A stretch of 42,469 nucleotides of DNA from UBA5862 sp002408105 (GTDB lineage Bacteria > Pseudomonadota > Gammaproteobacteria > Pseudomonadales > UBA5862), in contig JAXHVB010000115.1 in NCBI GenBank assembly GCA_034189125.1, positions 1 through 42,469 of the forward strand. Reading direction: 5' to 3'. Positions within the stretch are counted from its first letter, which is position 1; each line of letters opens with the position of its first letter. Made by a program: the position numbers and the translations under genes. The notes below the pieces were generated by a model. That model did not search any database. It worked only from the letters and a program-made list of their open reading frames with translations, and was not told where the DNA came from. This document shows, piece by piece, positions 32,399 to 41,105 of this stretch.

Positions 32399-34650
32399 CC
32401 GAGTCGCCGCCCAGACCCCTGTTCAACCAGGTCGCCATTTATGGCGTTGGACTGATTGGTGGGTCATTGGGCGCCGCGTTGCGTGCCCAGCGAATCGCTG
32501 GCGAGGTCATCGGTTGCGGGAGAAACCGCGCCAACCTCGAGGTCGCGGTTGAGCGCGGGCTCGTAGATCGGTTCGAGACCGATGTACGTGCCGCCGCGGA
32601 AGGCGCCGAGCTGGTGGTGCTGGCCACGCCACTCAGTGCCATTGAGCCCCTGTTGGAATCGCTCGCCCAAGACCTAGCGGCAGACGCCTGCGTCACCGAC
32701 GTCGGCAGTGTGAAGGCCCCGGTGATCGAAGCTGTGCGCCGGGCTGCCCCTGGTTGCCTCGCTCGCTTCGTGCCCGGGCACCCGATTGCCGGCTCCGAGC
32801 GCAGTGGGGCCTCGGCTGCCGATGCGCGCCTATTCTGTGACCACCGGGTCATTTTGACGCCCACCGAAATTACCGACGCCTCGGCCGTTGACCGCATTGC
32901 TGCCATGTGGAGAAGGGTGGGGGCCCTCCCTGAACAGATGTCCCCGCAAGACCATGACGAGGTGCTTGCCGCCACCAGCCATCTGCCCCACTTGCTGGCC
33001 TTCGCACTGGTTGAGGAGTTGGCCGATGGCGACACACCCGCTCCGGTGTTCAGGTACGCCGCCGGCGGGTTTCGAGATTTCACCCGCATCGCTTCCAGCG
33101 ACCCAAGGATGTGGCGAGACATCTTTTCAGCCAACCGGTTGGCGCTGAGCAAGCAGCTGGCTCGATACCAACGGGCACTCGGCCGCTGGCAACAGTGGGT
33201 CGAGCAGGACGATGGGCCCGCGCTGCAGAGCGCACTGCAAGCCGCCAAGTCGGCCCGTGACCGCTGGCAGCAAGGCGATGTTCCCCCGTTACCGGAGACC
33301 CCGATGCAAGAAGAGCACGTACATTTTGTGGCAGAGCCTGGTGGCGCCCTGCACGGGGAGGTGCGTGTTCCCGGTGACAAGTCCATCTCCCACCGTGCCA
33401 TCATGCTCGGGGCCCTCGGCGAGGGCTCCACCCGGGTGCAAGGTTTTCTCCCGGGCGAAGACACCCTCGCGACCCTCAAGGCGTTTCAGCAGATGGGGGT
33501 CGAAATTCACCGGGTTGACGCCACATCCGTCGAAATCGAAGGTGTGGGGTTGCATGGCTTGCGAGCCCCAAACACCCCCCTTGATCTCGGCAACTCTGGC
33601 ACCTCGATGCGCCTGCTGTGTGGTCTGCTCGCGGCGCAGAATTTCGACACCACCTTGACGGGCGATGCCTCGCTGACGCGCCGGCCGATGAACCGGGTTG
33701 TCGAACCCTTGCGGGCGATGGGCGCCGACATTGAAACCGCCACCGATGGCCGTCCGCCACTTTCGATTCACGGCAGAAGGTCGCGGCTTGTGGGCATGGA
33801 GTATCAGCTCCCCATGGCGAGCGCACAGGTGAAGTCGGCGTTGTTGCTGGCTGGCTTGTACGCTCGAGGCACCACCACTGTGCTTGAGGGAGAGCCCACA
33901 CGGGACCACACTGAGCGCATGCTGACCGGCTGTGGATATGCCGTTTCCGCGGTGCAAGATGGGCCGTTCAAACGCATTTCGGTGGCAGGTGGAGGGCGCC
34001 TTGCGGCCATGGACATCGAAGTGCCATCGGACATTTCTTCCGCTGCGTTTTTTTTGGTTGGCGCGTCCATCGCGCCCGGCTCCGACCTTCGATTGCCTGG
34101 GGTGGGCCTCAACCCAACTCGCACCGGGGTCATCGACATCCTGCGCTTGATGGGGGCGGACATCGAGGTGGAGCGCGAGTACTGGGCGGGCGGGGAGCCT
34201 GTCGGGGACCTGCGCGTCCGCCACGCCCCCCTGCGTGGCATCGACATCCCGGAAGCACTGGTGCCGCTCGCGATCGACGAGTTTCCTGCGATTCTCGTCG
34301 CCGCCGCCACCGCGGAAGGCAGCACGCGGCTCAGCGGCGCTGGCGAACTGCGGGTCAAGGAGAGTGACCGCATTCAGGCGATGGCCGATGGACTGAGTGC
34401 CTTGGGGATTGAAAACCAAGTGTATCCCGATGGCATCCGGATTCAGGGTGGCACCCTGGGAGGTGGGCGCGTCGATAGCCTAGGCGACCACCGCATCGCG
34501 ATGGCGTTCTCAATGGCGGCATTGCGTGCTTCGGGCCCAGTGACCATCCTCAATTGCGCCAATGTCGCCACCAGTTTCCCATCCTTTATTGCGCTGGCAA
34601 CCGAGTCGGGTTTGCGCATCCATCTGGAAAACAGTCTGGAAGCGAAATGA
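32395..34650 (+). CDS. tyrA-aroA: Fused prephenate dehydrogenase / EPSP synthase
   Basis: 751 residues carrying two enzymes. Residues 1 to about 290 are a prephenate or arogenate dehydrogenase with NAD loop GVGLIGGSLG near 15-24 and HPIAGSERSG. From about M304 there is a full 5-enolpyruvylshikimate-3-phosphate synthase, with VPGDKSISHRAIMLGAL, DLGNSGTSMRLL, and near the end LRVKESDRI and GDHRIAMA. The glycine that confers glyphosate sensitivity in the GNSGT loop is present. This TyrA-AroA fusion is characteristic of Pseudomonas-like gammaproteobacteria. Its 4-nt overlaps with hisC upstream and cmk downstream imply coupled translation. Confidence 0.96.
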   Translation: MTESPPRPLFNQVAIYGVGLIGGSLGAALRAQRIAGEVIGCGRNRANLEVAVERGLVDRFETDVRAAAEGAELVVLATPLSAIEPLLESLAQDLAADACVTDVGSVKAPVIEAVRRAAPGCLARFVPGHPIAGSERSGASAADARLFCDHRVILTPTEITDASAVDRIAAMWRRVGALPEQMSPQDHDEVLAATSHLPHLLAFALVEELADGDTPAPVFRYAAGGFRDFTRIASSDPRMWRDIFSANRLALSKQLARYQRALGRWQQWVEQDDGPALQSALQAAKSARDRWQQGDVPPLPETPMQEEHVHFVAEPGGALHGEVRVPGDKSISHRAIMLGALGEGSTRVQGFLPGEDTLATLKAFQQMGVEIHRVDATSVEIEGVGLHGLRAPNTPLDLGNSGTSMRLLCGLLAAQNFDTTLTGDASLTRRPMNRVVEPLRAMGADIETATDGRPPLSIHGRRSRLVGMEYQLPMASAQVKSALLLAGLYARGTTTVLEGEPTRDHTERMLTGCGYAVSAVQDGPFKRISVAGGGRLAAMDIEVPSDISSAAFFLVGASIAPGSDLRLPGVGLNPTRTGVIDILRLMGADIEVEREYWAGGEPVGDLRVRHAPLRGIDIPEALVPLAIDEFPAILVAAATAEGSTRLSGAGELRVKESDRIQAMADGLSALGIENQVYPDGIRIQGGTLGGGRVDSLGDHRIAMAFSMAALRASGPVTILNCANVATSFPSFIALATESGLRIHLENSLEAK

Positions 34651-35339
34651 GCCCTGGGGTTCCGGTGATCACGGTCGATGGGCCGAGCGGGGCCGGTAAG
34701 GGCACCGTCGCCAAGGAGCTGTCGTTGCGCACCGGTTGGCGCCTGCTCGACAGCGGCGCACTGTACCGACTGGTTGCACTCGCCGCGCGGCGCAGCCGGG
34801 TTGATTTGGACGCCGTCCGGCAGCTGGCCGAAATCGCCCGTACGCTGCCGGTTGAGTTCGACCTGGACCAAGCGCGGTCTGGAACGCAGGTGCGCCTGTC
34901 GGGCGATGATGTCACCGATGAGATCCGCACGGAAGCGGCCGGGGCGGACGCTTCACGTGTGGCGCAATACGGCCCGGTGCGCGTTGCCCTGCTCGAGCGG
35001 CAACGGGCGATGCGAACACCGCCAGGACTGGTGGCAGATGGCCGTGACATGGGCACAGTGGTGTTTCCTGATGCGCCGCTGAAAATCTACCTCACCGCCT
35101 CCGCTGAAGAACGCGCGAGACGGCGCTGTGCGCAGTTGAAAGGGCAGGGGCACCATGTTAGCCTACCGCGCCTGATTCAGGAGCTCCGCGAGCGGGACGC
35201 GAGGGACCAAGGACGCTCGGTCGCTCCCCTCGCCGCTGCAAGCGACGCGATCACCATCGACAACAGCGCTTTGAGCATCCCTGAAACAGTGGACCGGGTT
35301 CTTCGGCTCGCGCAGCAGAGAAACCTGATCAACGCCTGA
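34647..35339 (+). CDS. cmk: Cytidylate kinase
   Basis: 230 residues. The P-loop GPSGAGKGT lies at residues 12-20. Conserved CMP-binding blocks are RLLDSGALYRL, GDDVTDEIRTEAAG, and PGLVADGRDMGTVVFPDA with the RDMG signature. The LID-region sequence is EERARRRCAQLK. It converts CMP and dCMP to the diphosphates. ATG 34647 overlaps the aroA stop as ATGA; the longer frame from 34554 lies within aroA. The aroA-cmk-rpsA order is standard in this class. Confidence 0.97.
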   Translation: MSPGVPVITVDGPSGAGKGTVAKELSLRTGWRLLDSGALYRLVALAARRSRVDLDAVRQLAEIARTLPVEFDLDQARSGTQVRLSGDDVTDEIRTEAAGADASRVAQYGPVRVALLERQRAMRTPPGLVADGRDMGTVVFPDAPLKIYLTASAEERARRRCAQLKGQGHHVSLPRLIQELRERDARDQGRSVAPLAAASDAITIDNSALSIPETVDRVLRLAQQRNLINA

Positions 35340-35359
35340 CCCACCGTCCCGCCGATTGA

Positions 35360-35376
35360 CCAGCAGGGGGCGCTGG
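35360..35376 (+). terminator. Weak hairpin between cmk and rpsA
   Basis: CCAGC and GCTGG arms around a 7-nt loop are followed by the T-rich GTCTTTCTTCT. This may give partial termination after cmk. The 127-nt gap should also carry an rpsA promoter and its leader; no clear hexamer pair is visible. Confidence 0.35.
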
Positions 35377-35466
35377 GTCTTTCTTCTATCTGGACCCGCG
35401 GGCGCTGGTACCGTGGCTGCAGGGCAGTGCACATTGCTGCCTCCGAACATTTACAGGTACGTCTGA

Positions 35467-37155
35467 ATGTCAGAAACCGCCGAAAGCTTTGCCGACCTGT
35501 TCGAAGCGAGCTTGCAAGAAATCGAAATGCAACCGGGCACCATCGTAACCGGCACCGTCGTTGATCTCGACAACGAGTACGTTACGGTCAACGCAGGACT
35601 CAAATCAGAAGGCATCATTCCCAAGAGTCAATTCGTGGATGAGCAGGGCGAGTTCCACCTGCAAATCGGCGATGAAGTGCGGGTCGCGCTCGAAGCGGTC
35701 GAAGACGGTTGGGGCGAGACGCGCCTGTCGCGCGAAAAAGCCAAGCGCCTGGAAACCTGGGCGGAACTTGAAACCGCCTTTTCCGACGAAGCTGCGGTTG
35801 AGGGGATCATCAGCGGGCGAGTCAAAGGCGGATATACCGTTGACGTTCAAGGCGTACGCGCCTTCCTACCGGGTTCCTTGGTTGACATTCGCCCGGTGCG
35901 CGACGCCACCGACCTTGAAGGCAAACAGCTTGAATTTAAGCTGATCAAACTGGATCAAAAGCGCAACAACGTGGTCGTTTCTCGCCGCGCGGTACTTGAG
36001 GAAGCGACCAGCGCTGAACGTGAAGCCTTGCTTGCCACCCTGCAGGAAGGCATGCAAATGAAAGGGGTGGTGAAAAACCTGACCGACTACGGTGCCTTCG
36101 TCGATCTGGGTGGCATCGACGGCCTTCTGCACATCACCGACATGGCCTGGCGGCGCATCAAGCACCCGAGTGAAATCGTCAATGTCGGCGATGAAATTTC
36201 AGTGAAAGTGCTCAAGTTCGACCGCGAGCGAAATCGGGTCTCCCTTGGTCTCAAGCAGCTCGGCGAAGACCCCTGGAGTTCGATCACTGCCCGCTACCCG
36301 GTCGGCACCCGCGTGATGGCCAAAGTAACCAACCTGACCGACTACGGCTGCTTCGCGGAGATCGAGGAAGGGGTTGAAGGCTTGGTTCACGTGTCGGAGA
36401 TGGACTGGACCAACAAAAACATCCACCCGTCCAAGGTCGTTCAGGTCGGAGACGAGGTGCAGGTGCAAATCCTGGATGTCGATGAAGAGCGCCGACGCAT
36501 CTCCCTTGGCATCAAGCAGTGCATGCAAAATCCTTGGGAGGCGTTTTCTGGCAGCCATGCCAAGGGCGACAAGGTGATTGGACGCATCAAATCGATCACG
36601 GACTTTGGCGTCTTCGTTGGGCTCGACGGCAACATCGATGGGCTGGTGCATCTTTCGGACCTGTCTTGGGATGACGAAGGAGAAGAAGCCGTACGCAATT
36701 ACAAGAAAGGCGACGAAATCGAGGCGGTCATTCTGTCCATCGACCCTGACCGAGAGCGCATTTCACTTGGCATCAAGCAACTGGAAGGCGACGCTTTCAG
36801 TGACTACCTGACCGAGCACGACCGTGGCAGCGTGGTCCAGGGCACCGTGACCAGTGTCGAGGAGCGCCAGGCGGTGCTCGAACTGGCGCCAGGGGTGGAA
36901 GGGATCCTCAAGGTGGCAGATGCCAGCATTGACAAGATCACGGACGTTCGTCAGGTCTTGAAAGAAGGTGACCAAACCGAAGTCAAGATTGTCGGGGTGG
37001 ACAGGAAGAACCGCACCCTTGGGGTTTCGATCCGCGCCAAAGACATGGACGATGAAAAGCAAGCGGTGCGAGACCATCAGCAGCAGGAAGCCGAGTTGAC
37101 CTCGCCGACCACCATCGGCGACCTCATCAAGGCGCAGCTGGAAGAACAAAACTAA
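35467..37155 (+). CDS. rpsA: Ribosomal protein S1
   Basis: 562 residues with six S1 OB-fold repeats: about 23-90, 108-174, 195-263, 280-350, 367-437 and 454-523. Repeats 3-6 show the classic GVVKNLTDYGAFVDLGGIDGLLHITDM type sequence. S1 binds mRNA on the small subunit to allow initiation on structured leaders. ATG 35467 begins MSETAESFADLFEASLQEIEM, as in the family. The leader has only AGG as a weak Shine-Dalgarno, which is common for rpsA because S1 controls its own translation. ihfB follows. Confidence 0.99.
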   Translation: MSETAESFADLFEASLQEIEMQPGTIVTGTVVDLDNEYVTVNAGLKSEGIIPKSQFVDEQGEFHLQIGDEVRVALEAVEDGWGETRLSREKAKRLETWAELETAFSDEAAVEGIISGRVKGGYTVDVQGVRAFLPGSLVDIRPVRDATDLEGKQLEFKLIKLDQKRNNVVVSRRAVLEEATSAEREALLATLQEGMQMKGVVKNLTDYGAFVDLGGIDGLLHITDMAWRRIKHPSEIVNVGDEISVKVLKFDRERNRVSLGLKQLGEDPWSSITARYPVGTRVMAKVTNLTDYGCFAEIEEGVEGLVHVSEMDWTNKNIHPSKVVQVGDEVQVQILDVDEERRRISLGIKQCMQNPWEAFSGSHAKGDKVIGRIKSITDFGVFVGLDGNIDGLVHLSDLSWDDEGEEAVRNYKKGDEIEAVILSIDPDRERISLGIKQLEGDAFSDYLTEHDRGSVVQGTVTSVEERQAVLELAPGVEGILKVADASIDKITDVRQVLKEGDQTEVKIVGVDRKNRTLGVSIRAKDMDDEKQAVRDHQQQEAELTSPTTIGDLIKAQLEEQN

Positions 37156-37169
37156 GGCTGATGAATGGC

Positions 37170-37202
37170 GGGTTGTCCTGGAAGCTGATTCCCGGGCAAC
37201 CC
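37170..37202 (+). terminator. Long imperfect hairpin between rpsA and ihfB
   Basis: Arms 37170-37181 and 37191-37202 pair over 12 positions with one wobble and one mismatch around a 9-nt loop. No T-run follows. It may protect the rpsA 3' end or partially terminate before ihfB. Confidence 0.45.
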
Positions 37203-37239
37203 TTGCCTGTCGGTCGTGACTGCGGTATCACTGGGTGCC

Positions 37240-37536
37240 ATGACCAAATCCGAATTGATCGAGCAGATTGCCGCTGAGCAGCCGCACCTTCCACTTCAAG
37301 ACGTCGAACTCGCCGTCAAAAGCATGTTGCAGCTGATGACCGATGTGCTGGCCTCCGGGCGCCGCATTGAAGTGCGCGGTTTCGGAAGTTTCTCTCTCCA
37401 CTACCGTCCACCCCGCCTCGGGCGCAACCCAAAAACGGGGGAGTCGGTGTCCCTTGCGGGGAAATACGTCCCCTATTTCAAGCCAGGCAAAGAGCTGCGT
37501 GACCGTGTCAACCAGAGCGCTTCGGAACTCGATTGA
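37240..37536 (+). CDS. ihfB: Integration host factor subunit beta
   Basis: 98 residues of HU/IHF fold. The N-terminus is MTKSELIEQIAAEQPHLPLQDVE, the central motif GRRIEVRGFGSFSLHYRPPRLGRNPKTGE carries the beta-arm with the intercalating proline, and VPYFKPGKELRDRVN follows. It pairs with IhfA and bends DNA sharply at specific sites. ATG 37240 fits the family start; an 8-residue extension from 37216 is unlikely. The position directly after rpsA is conserved across gammaproteobacteria. Confidence 0.97.
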   Translation: MTKSELIEQIAAEQPHLPLQDVELAVKSMLQLMTDVLASGRRIEVRGFGSFSLHYRPPRLGRNPKTGESVSLAGKYVPYFKPGKELRDRVNQSASELD

Positions 37537-37599
37537 GATCGCTCAATAGGGGCTGGTCCCTCACCGCCTAGGGTCAACCCGAACCCCCAAGGATCCCCC

Positions 37600-37854
37600 A
37601 TGGTTTGGCTGCGCCGACTGGTTTATCTACTGGTAGTCATTCCCGCTGCCGCAGTGGGGCTGCTGTTTGTGATCGAGAACTCCGCTCCGGTCGAGCTGCG
37701 CTTTTTGCTGTGGCATTCGCCGCCCTTATCGGTTGGAATCTGGCTGCTGCTCGCATTGTCGCTCGGGCTCGTCTTCGGCGTGACAGCAGGTTCGGTCGGG
37801 CGCATCGGGCGCCGGCGCAAACGCCGCCCGCCACGCCGCGGGAGCAGCCCTTGA
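37600..37854 (+). CDS. lapA: LapA-type lipopolysaccharide assembly membrane protein
   Basis: 84 residues. Two transmembrane helices (about 7-27 and 42-65) are joined by the conserved IENSAPVELRFLLW loop and followed by a very basic tail. This is the LapA domain (YciS) architecture. LapA works with LapB at the inner membrane in control of lipopolysaccharide assembly and LpxC turnover. ATG 37600 has AAGGATC 6-12 nt upstream. The TGA overlaps the TTG start of lapB, matching lapA-lapB coupling in enterics. Confidence 0.92.
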   Translation: MVWLRRLVYLLVVIPAAAVGLLFVIENSAPVELRFLLWHSPPLSVGIWLLLALSLGLVFGVTAGSVGRIGRRRKRRPPRRGSSP

Positions 37855-39068
37855 GTGCAGACAGCGTTCTGCTGTTCGGGGTCCTGTTGCTGGCCATCGG
37901 AGCGGGGTGGTGGCTGGGTCGGCGCAGCCGGTCGGTGGCGATGGAACCCTCTGATTTTGACTCGAGCAAAGGCTATTACCGGGGCCTGAACTACCTCTTG
38001 AACGACGAACCGGATGAAGCGATCGACACCTTCATCCAGATTCTCGAAGTCAACCGCGACACCCTGGACACCTACCTGGTGATCGGCCAGCTGTTGCGCC
38101 GCCGTGGAGAAACCGAGCGCGCCATTCGCATTCACCAGAACCTGATGGCCCGTTTCGACCTGGAGCCAACGATCCTTGCACGCGTCAAGCTCGAACTCGC
38201 CCAAGACTACCTGACCGCTGGCGTGTACGACCGCGCTGAACGGCTGCTGCGTGAGTTACAGAAAGAAGGCGAAGACATTCGCGGCGAGGCGCTGCGGTTG
38301 TTGCAGGAAATCTACCAGACCACGCAGGAATGGGAACTTGCGATTCATGCGGCGGAACACCAGCTCACGGCCCGGCGCAGCCTGCTGCTGCGCCGGGCCA
38401 TCCCCACAGACGCTTCGGCCCCTCGCCGAAGAGCCATCGCACACTACTGCTGTGAGTTGGCCAAGAAGAAGATTGACGCAAAATCCTGGCGAGAGGCGCG
38501 TGGCTACCTGAAGCGAGCGCTCGCCCACGACCGCTCGTCCGTGCGAGCCAGCATGTTGCTGGCGGAACTCGAGGCCCACTGTGGCGCGCCCCAGCGCGCC
38601 CTGCGGGCGTATCAAAAAATACCCGAGCAGGACCCAGACTGGCTTCCTGAAATCGTTCAGGAGTTGGTGCAGCGGCTGCGTGGTACCGCAGCAGAGGAGG
38701 AGGCGCTCCGCTTCCTGCAACAGTGCCTCGATCGGCATCCTTCGGCGACCTTGACACTCACCGTCGCGGACTTGATTGGCTGGCAATCCGGATCCGACGC
38801 CGCCGCAGCATTCCTGGAAGAGCGGCTCGTTGCCGGCCCGAACTTGCACGTTTTGGTAGAATACCTCACCCAGGAGCTTGCAACGCGCGCGGGGGATGCG
38901 CCGTCTGGCATGCGGATCACCCGCGATCTGTTGCGACAGTTGCTGACGCATCAACCCAGGTACCGTTGTCGAAACTGTGGCTATCAGGGCAACGAGCTCC
39001 ACTGGCAGTGCCCGAGCTGCAAGACCTGGAGTGAAAACAAGCCCATTTACGGGATGGATGGCGAATAG
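37851..39068 (+). CDS. lapB: Lipopolysaccharide assembly protein LapB (YciM)
   Basis: 405 residues. An N-terminal inner-membrane helix (about 4-22) is followed by tetratricopeptide repeats through about 355, starting YYRGLNYLLNDEPDEAIDTFIQ. The C-terminal rubredoxin-like metal site has cysteines 373, 376, 387 and 390 (CRNCGY...CPSC). LapB is the adaptor that presents LpxC to FtsH and so limits lipid A synthesis. The start is TTG 37851, coupled to the lapA stop with GGGAG about 6 nt upstream. The frame upstream of this to 37605 is an out-of-frame reading of lapA. Confidence 0.95.
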   Translation: MSADSVLLFGVLLLAIGAGWWLGRRSRSVAMEPSDFDSSKGYYRGLNYLLNDEPDEAIDTFIQILEVNRDTLDTYLVIGQLLRRRGETERAIRIHQNLMARFDLEPTILARVKLELAQDYLTAGVYDRAERLLRELQKEGEDIRGEALRLLQEIYQTTQEWELAIHAAEHQLTARRSLLLRRAIPTDASAPRRRAIAHYCCELAKKKIDAKSWREARGYLKRALAHDRSSVRASMLLAELEAHCGAPQRALRAYQKIPEQDPDWLPEIVQELVQRLRGTAAEEEALRFLQQCLDRHPSATLTLTVADLIGWQSGSDAAAAFLEERLVAGPNLHVLVEYLTQELATRAGDAPSGMRITRDLLRQLLTHQPRYRCRNCGYQGNELHWQCPSCKTWSENKPIYGMDGE

Positions 39069-39134
39069 CGCAGCATGTTCGGGCGTCGAGCTTGCCACTC
39101 CCACCCAAAGTCTGACTCGACCCAGGCCCGAGCC

Positions 39135-39836
39135 ATGCACCACACGCAGTCTTCCATCGTTGTGGCCTTGGATTTCCCCACCCAGGACGCGGCGCTTGAA
39201 ATCGCAAGGCAGTTGGACCCAACCCGATGCCGGGTCAAGGTGGGTAAGGAACTCTTTACTCGAGAAGGCCCAGCCGTGGTTCGCGCGCTGCATGCGCTCG
39301 GTTTCGAAGTGTTCCTCGACCTCAAGTTCCACGATATCCCCAACACGGTCGCCAGGGCGCTGGATGCGGCAGCCGATCTCGGCGTCTGGATGGTCAACGT
39401 CCACGCGACCGGTGGGCGAACCATGCTGGAGGCCGCCGCCGAGCGCCTGGCGAAGCGGGGCACGTCCCGACCGCTACTGATCGGTGTAACCCTGCTGACC
39501 AGCCTGCATGATGCCGATTTGCCCGAACTTGGTTGGGCGCCCGATGCGGGCCGTCAGGTGGTGCGGCTGGCCGCGTTGGTGGCGGACTGCGGTCTCGATG
39601 GCGTGGTTTGCTCCGCCCGCGATTTGACCAACTTGCAAGCACGCGTTGGTGACCGGCTGCTGTACGTGACGCCCGGCATTCGCCCCAGCGACGCGCCGCC
39701 GGATGATCAGGCGCGCACCGCGACGCCCGCCGAAGCGTGGGCCGCGGGGGCTCACCACCTCGTCATCGGGCGGCCCATCACCAAGGCGGCGGATCCAGCG
39801 GCCGCAGTGGAGGGGGTTCTTCGTACCTTAAGGTGA
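39135..39836 (+). CDS. pyrF: Orotidine 5'-phosphate decarboxylase
   Basis: 233 residues, TIM barrel. The catalytic set D62-x-K64-xx-D67 is in FLDLKFHDIPNT, with VALDFP near residue 13, VKVGKELF at 34-41, GVTLLTS, and the phosphate loop TPGIRPSDAPPDDQ. It makes UMP by decarboxylating OMP. ATG 39135 yields the normal N-terminus; ATG 39075 would add 20 unconserved residues. It closes the lapA-lapB-pyrF series, the same order as in enterics, and is followed at once by an intrinsic terminator. Confidence 0.97.
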   Translation: MHHTQSSIVVALDFPTQDAALEIARQLDPTRCRVKVGKELFTREGPAVVRALHALGFEVFLDLKFHDIPNTVARALDAAADLGVWMVNVHATGGRTMLEAAAERLAKRGTSRPLLIGVTLLTSLHDADLPELGWAPDAGRQVVRLAALVADCGLDGVVCSARDLTNLQARVGDRLLYVTPGIRPSDAPPDDQARTATPAEAWAAGAHHLVIGRPITKAADPAAAVEGVLRTLR

Positions 39837-39874
39837 GCAGCCCTCTGGCCTGTATCGACAGCTGCTGGTTTTTT
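39836..39874 (+). terminator. Intrinsic terminator after pyrF
   Basis: AGCAGC (39836-39841) and GCTGCT (39861-39866) pair around a 19-nt loop and are followed by GG and six T. It begins within the pyrF stop codon and probably ends the long operon. Confidence 0.7.
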
Positions 39875-39959
39875 CGCTAAGTTGCACCCGTCGGCAGGAA
39901 GCCGGCGTCATCCGCGTTTCCATTTCTCGGAAACCGGTCCACGCAGGGAGGTACCTCAG

Positions 39960-40262
39960 ATGATTTCATTCAATTTCGAATCTGCTCGCAACCGCAGCCG
40001 GGTGGCAGTGTGCGCTGTGCTCGTCGCTTTGGCTTACACCTTTTCTACGCCTGCATCGGCTGGGACGGTGAACATCAACACCGCCACTGCCGAGCAGCTG
40101 GCCGACCAGTTGGTTGGTGTGGGACCTGAAAAGGCACAGGCAATCATTGCCTATCGTGAGGCGAACGGCGGCTTTTCAAGCGTCGATGAGTTTGAGGCAG
40201 TCCCAGGCATTGGGCCTGCCACCCTTGAGAACAACCGTGAAAAACTGACCGTCGGGCGGTAG
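39960..40262 (+). CDS. Small secreted ComEA-like helix-hairpin-helix protein
   Basis: 100 residues. A signal peptide (cleavage near ASA at 32-34) is followed by two helix-hairpin-helix motifs, VNINTATAEQLADQLVGVGPEKAQAI and FSSVDEFEAVPGIGPATLENN. This solo arrangement is the proteobacterial ComEA type that binds double-stranded DNA non-specifically in the periplasm during uptake. ATG 39960 has GGGAGG 12 nt upstream. The gene stands alone after the pyrF terminator and converges with rnt. A DNA-uptake role is possible but needs a type IV pilus, not seen here. Confidence 0.9.
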   Translation: MISFNFESARNRSRVAVCAVLVALAYTFSTPASAGTVNINTATAEQLADQLVGVGPEKAQAIIAYREANGGFSSVDEFEAVPGIGPATLENNREKLTVGR

Positions 40263-40283
40263 CCTCGATCGAGGTCGGGCGCC

Positions 40284-40967
40284 TCAAAGGCCTCCCGAGG
40301 CCTCAAGTGCTGCCCAACGGTTGACGACCGCGCAGAAGAGTTCGGCAGTTTTCTCCGTGTCATACCGGGCTGAGTGCGCTTCCGCGTTGTCAAACTCGAT
40401 GCCTGCCGAGGCACAGGCGCGTGCGAGTACGGTTTGCCCAAACGCCAGTGCGGCAAGCGACACGGTGTCGAAGGTGGAAAAGGGGTGAAACGGGTTGCGC
40501 TTGATGTTGCAACGCTCAATTGCAGCTTGCAGGAAACTCAGGTCGAAGTTGGCATTGTGGCCCACCAGAACAGCCCGTTTGCATTCGGCCGCCCGCACCG
40601 CAGCGCGCACCTCCCTCAGCAGTTCTGGGATGGCCTCCTGCTCTTTGTGGGCGATACGAAGTGGGTGGTGGGGGTCGATGCCGTTGAACTCAAGGGCAGC
40701 CGGGTCGAGGTTTGCACCCTCGAAGGGTTGCAGGTGGTAGGAGAGGGTGCGCGTTGGCCGCAGGCGACCGCCTTGGTCGAAACCCACGATCACTGCGGCG
40801 ACCTCCAGCAATGCGTCGGACTGCGCGTTGAATCCCGCGGTCTCGACATCCACCACCACGGGTAGGAAACCCCGGAAACGCTCTGCCATGCGAGCGCCTG
40901 GCTTGCGCAATGTCGGCTCGATCTCGGTGGAAAATTTCGATGCAGGTGTCGGGATGTCACCACTCAT
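40284..40967 (-). CDS. rnt: Ribonuclease T
   Basis: 227 residues of DEDDh 3'-5' exonuclease. The first motif is D40-x-E42 in LPVVVDVETAGF, the second lies in VGHNANFDLSFL, and the third is in AHSARYDTEKTAELF. RNase T matures 3' ends of tRNA and 5S/23S rRNA. The 30 residues before FRGFLP are similar in length to Pseudomonas RNase T, which supports ATG 40967; ATG 40889 is an alternative. It diverges from motY. Confidence 0.95.
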   Translation of the reverse strand: MSGDIPTPASKFSTEIEPTLRKPGARMAERFRGFLPVVVDVETAGFNAQSDALLEVAAVIVGFDQGGRLRPTRTLSYHLQPFEGANLDPAALEFNGIDPHHPLRIAHKEQEAIPELLREVRAAVRAAECKRAVLVGHNANFDLSFLQAAIERCNIKRNPFHPFSTFDTVSLAALAFGQTVLARACASAGIEFDNAEAHSARYDTEKTAELFCAVVNRWAALEASGGL

Positions 40968-41032
40968 AGGGTCGCACGCACTGCCGTTGCTGAGTCATGG
41001 GAGGTAGGCCGACTGCTTCAGGTTGGCAAAGC

Positions 41033-41059
41033 TAAAGAATCACCCGTGCCGGCCGAGAC
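41033..41059 (+). promoter_or_regulatory. motY: Sigma-28 (FliA)-type flagellar promoter of motY
   Basis: TAAAGAAT (41033-41040), exactly 11 nt, then GCCGAGAC (41052-41059). The flagellar consensus is TAAAGTTT-N11-GCCGATAA, so each half matches 6 of 8 with ideal spacing. RNA would start near 41068, about 38 nt before the motY ATG. Confidence 0.7.
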
Positions 41060-41105
41060 ACTATAGGTAGTTTTTCAATCGACGACAAAAGGCGAGTCCG
41101 AATCC

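Noticed and set aside
33289..34419. 376-codon open frame antisense to tyrA-aroA
   Set aside because: It mirrors the conserved aroA frame and shows no recognisable motif.
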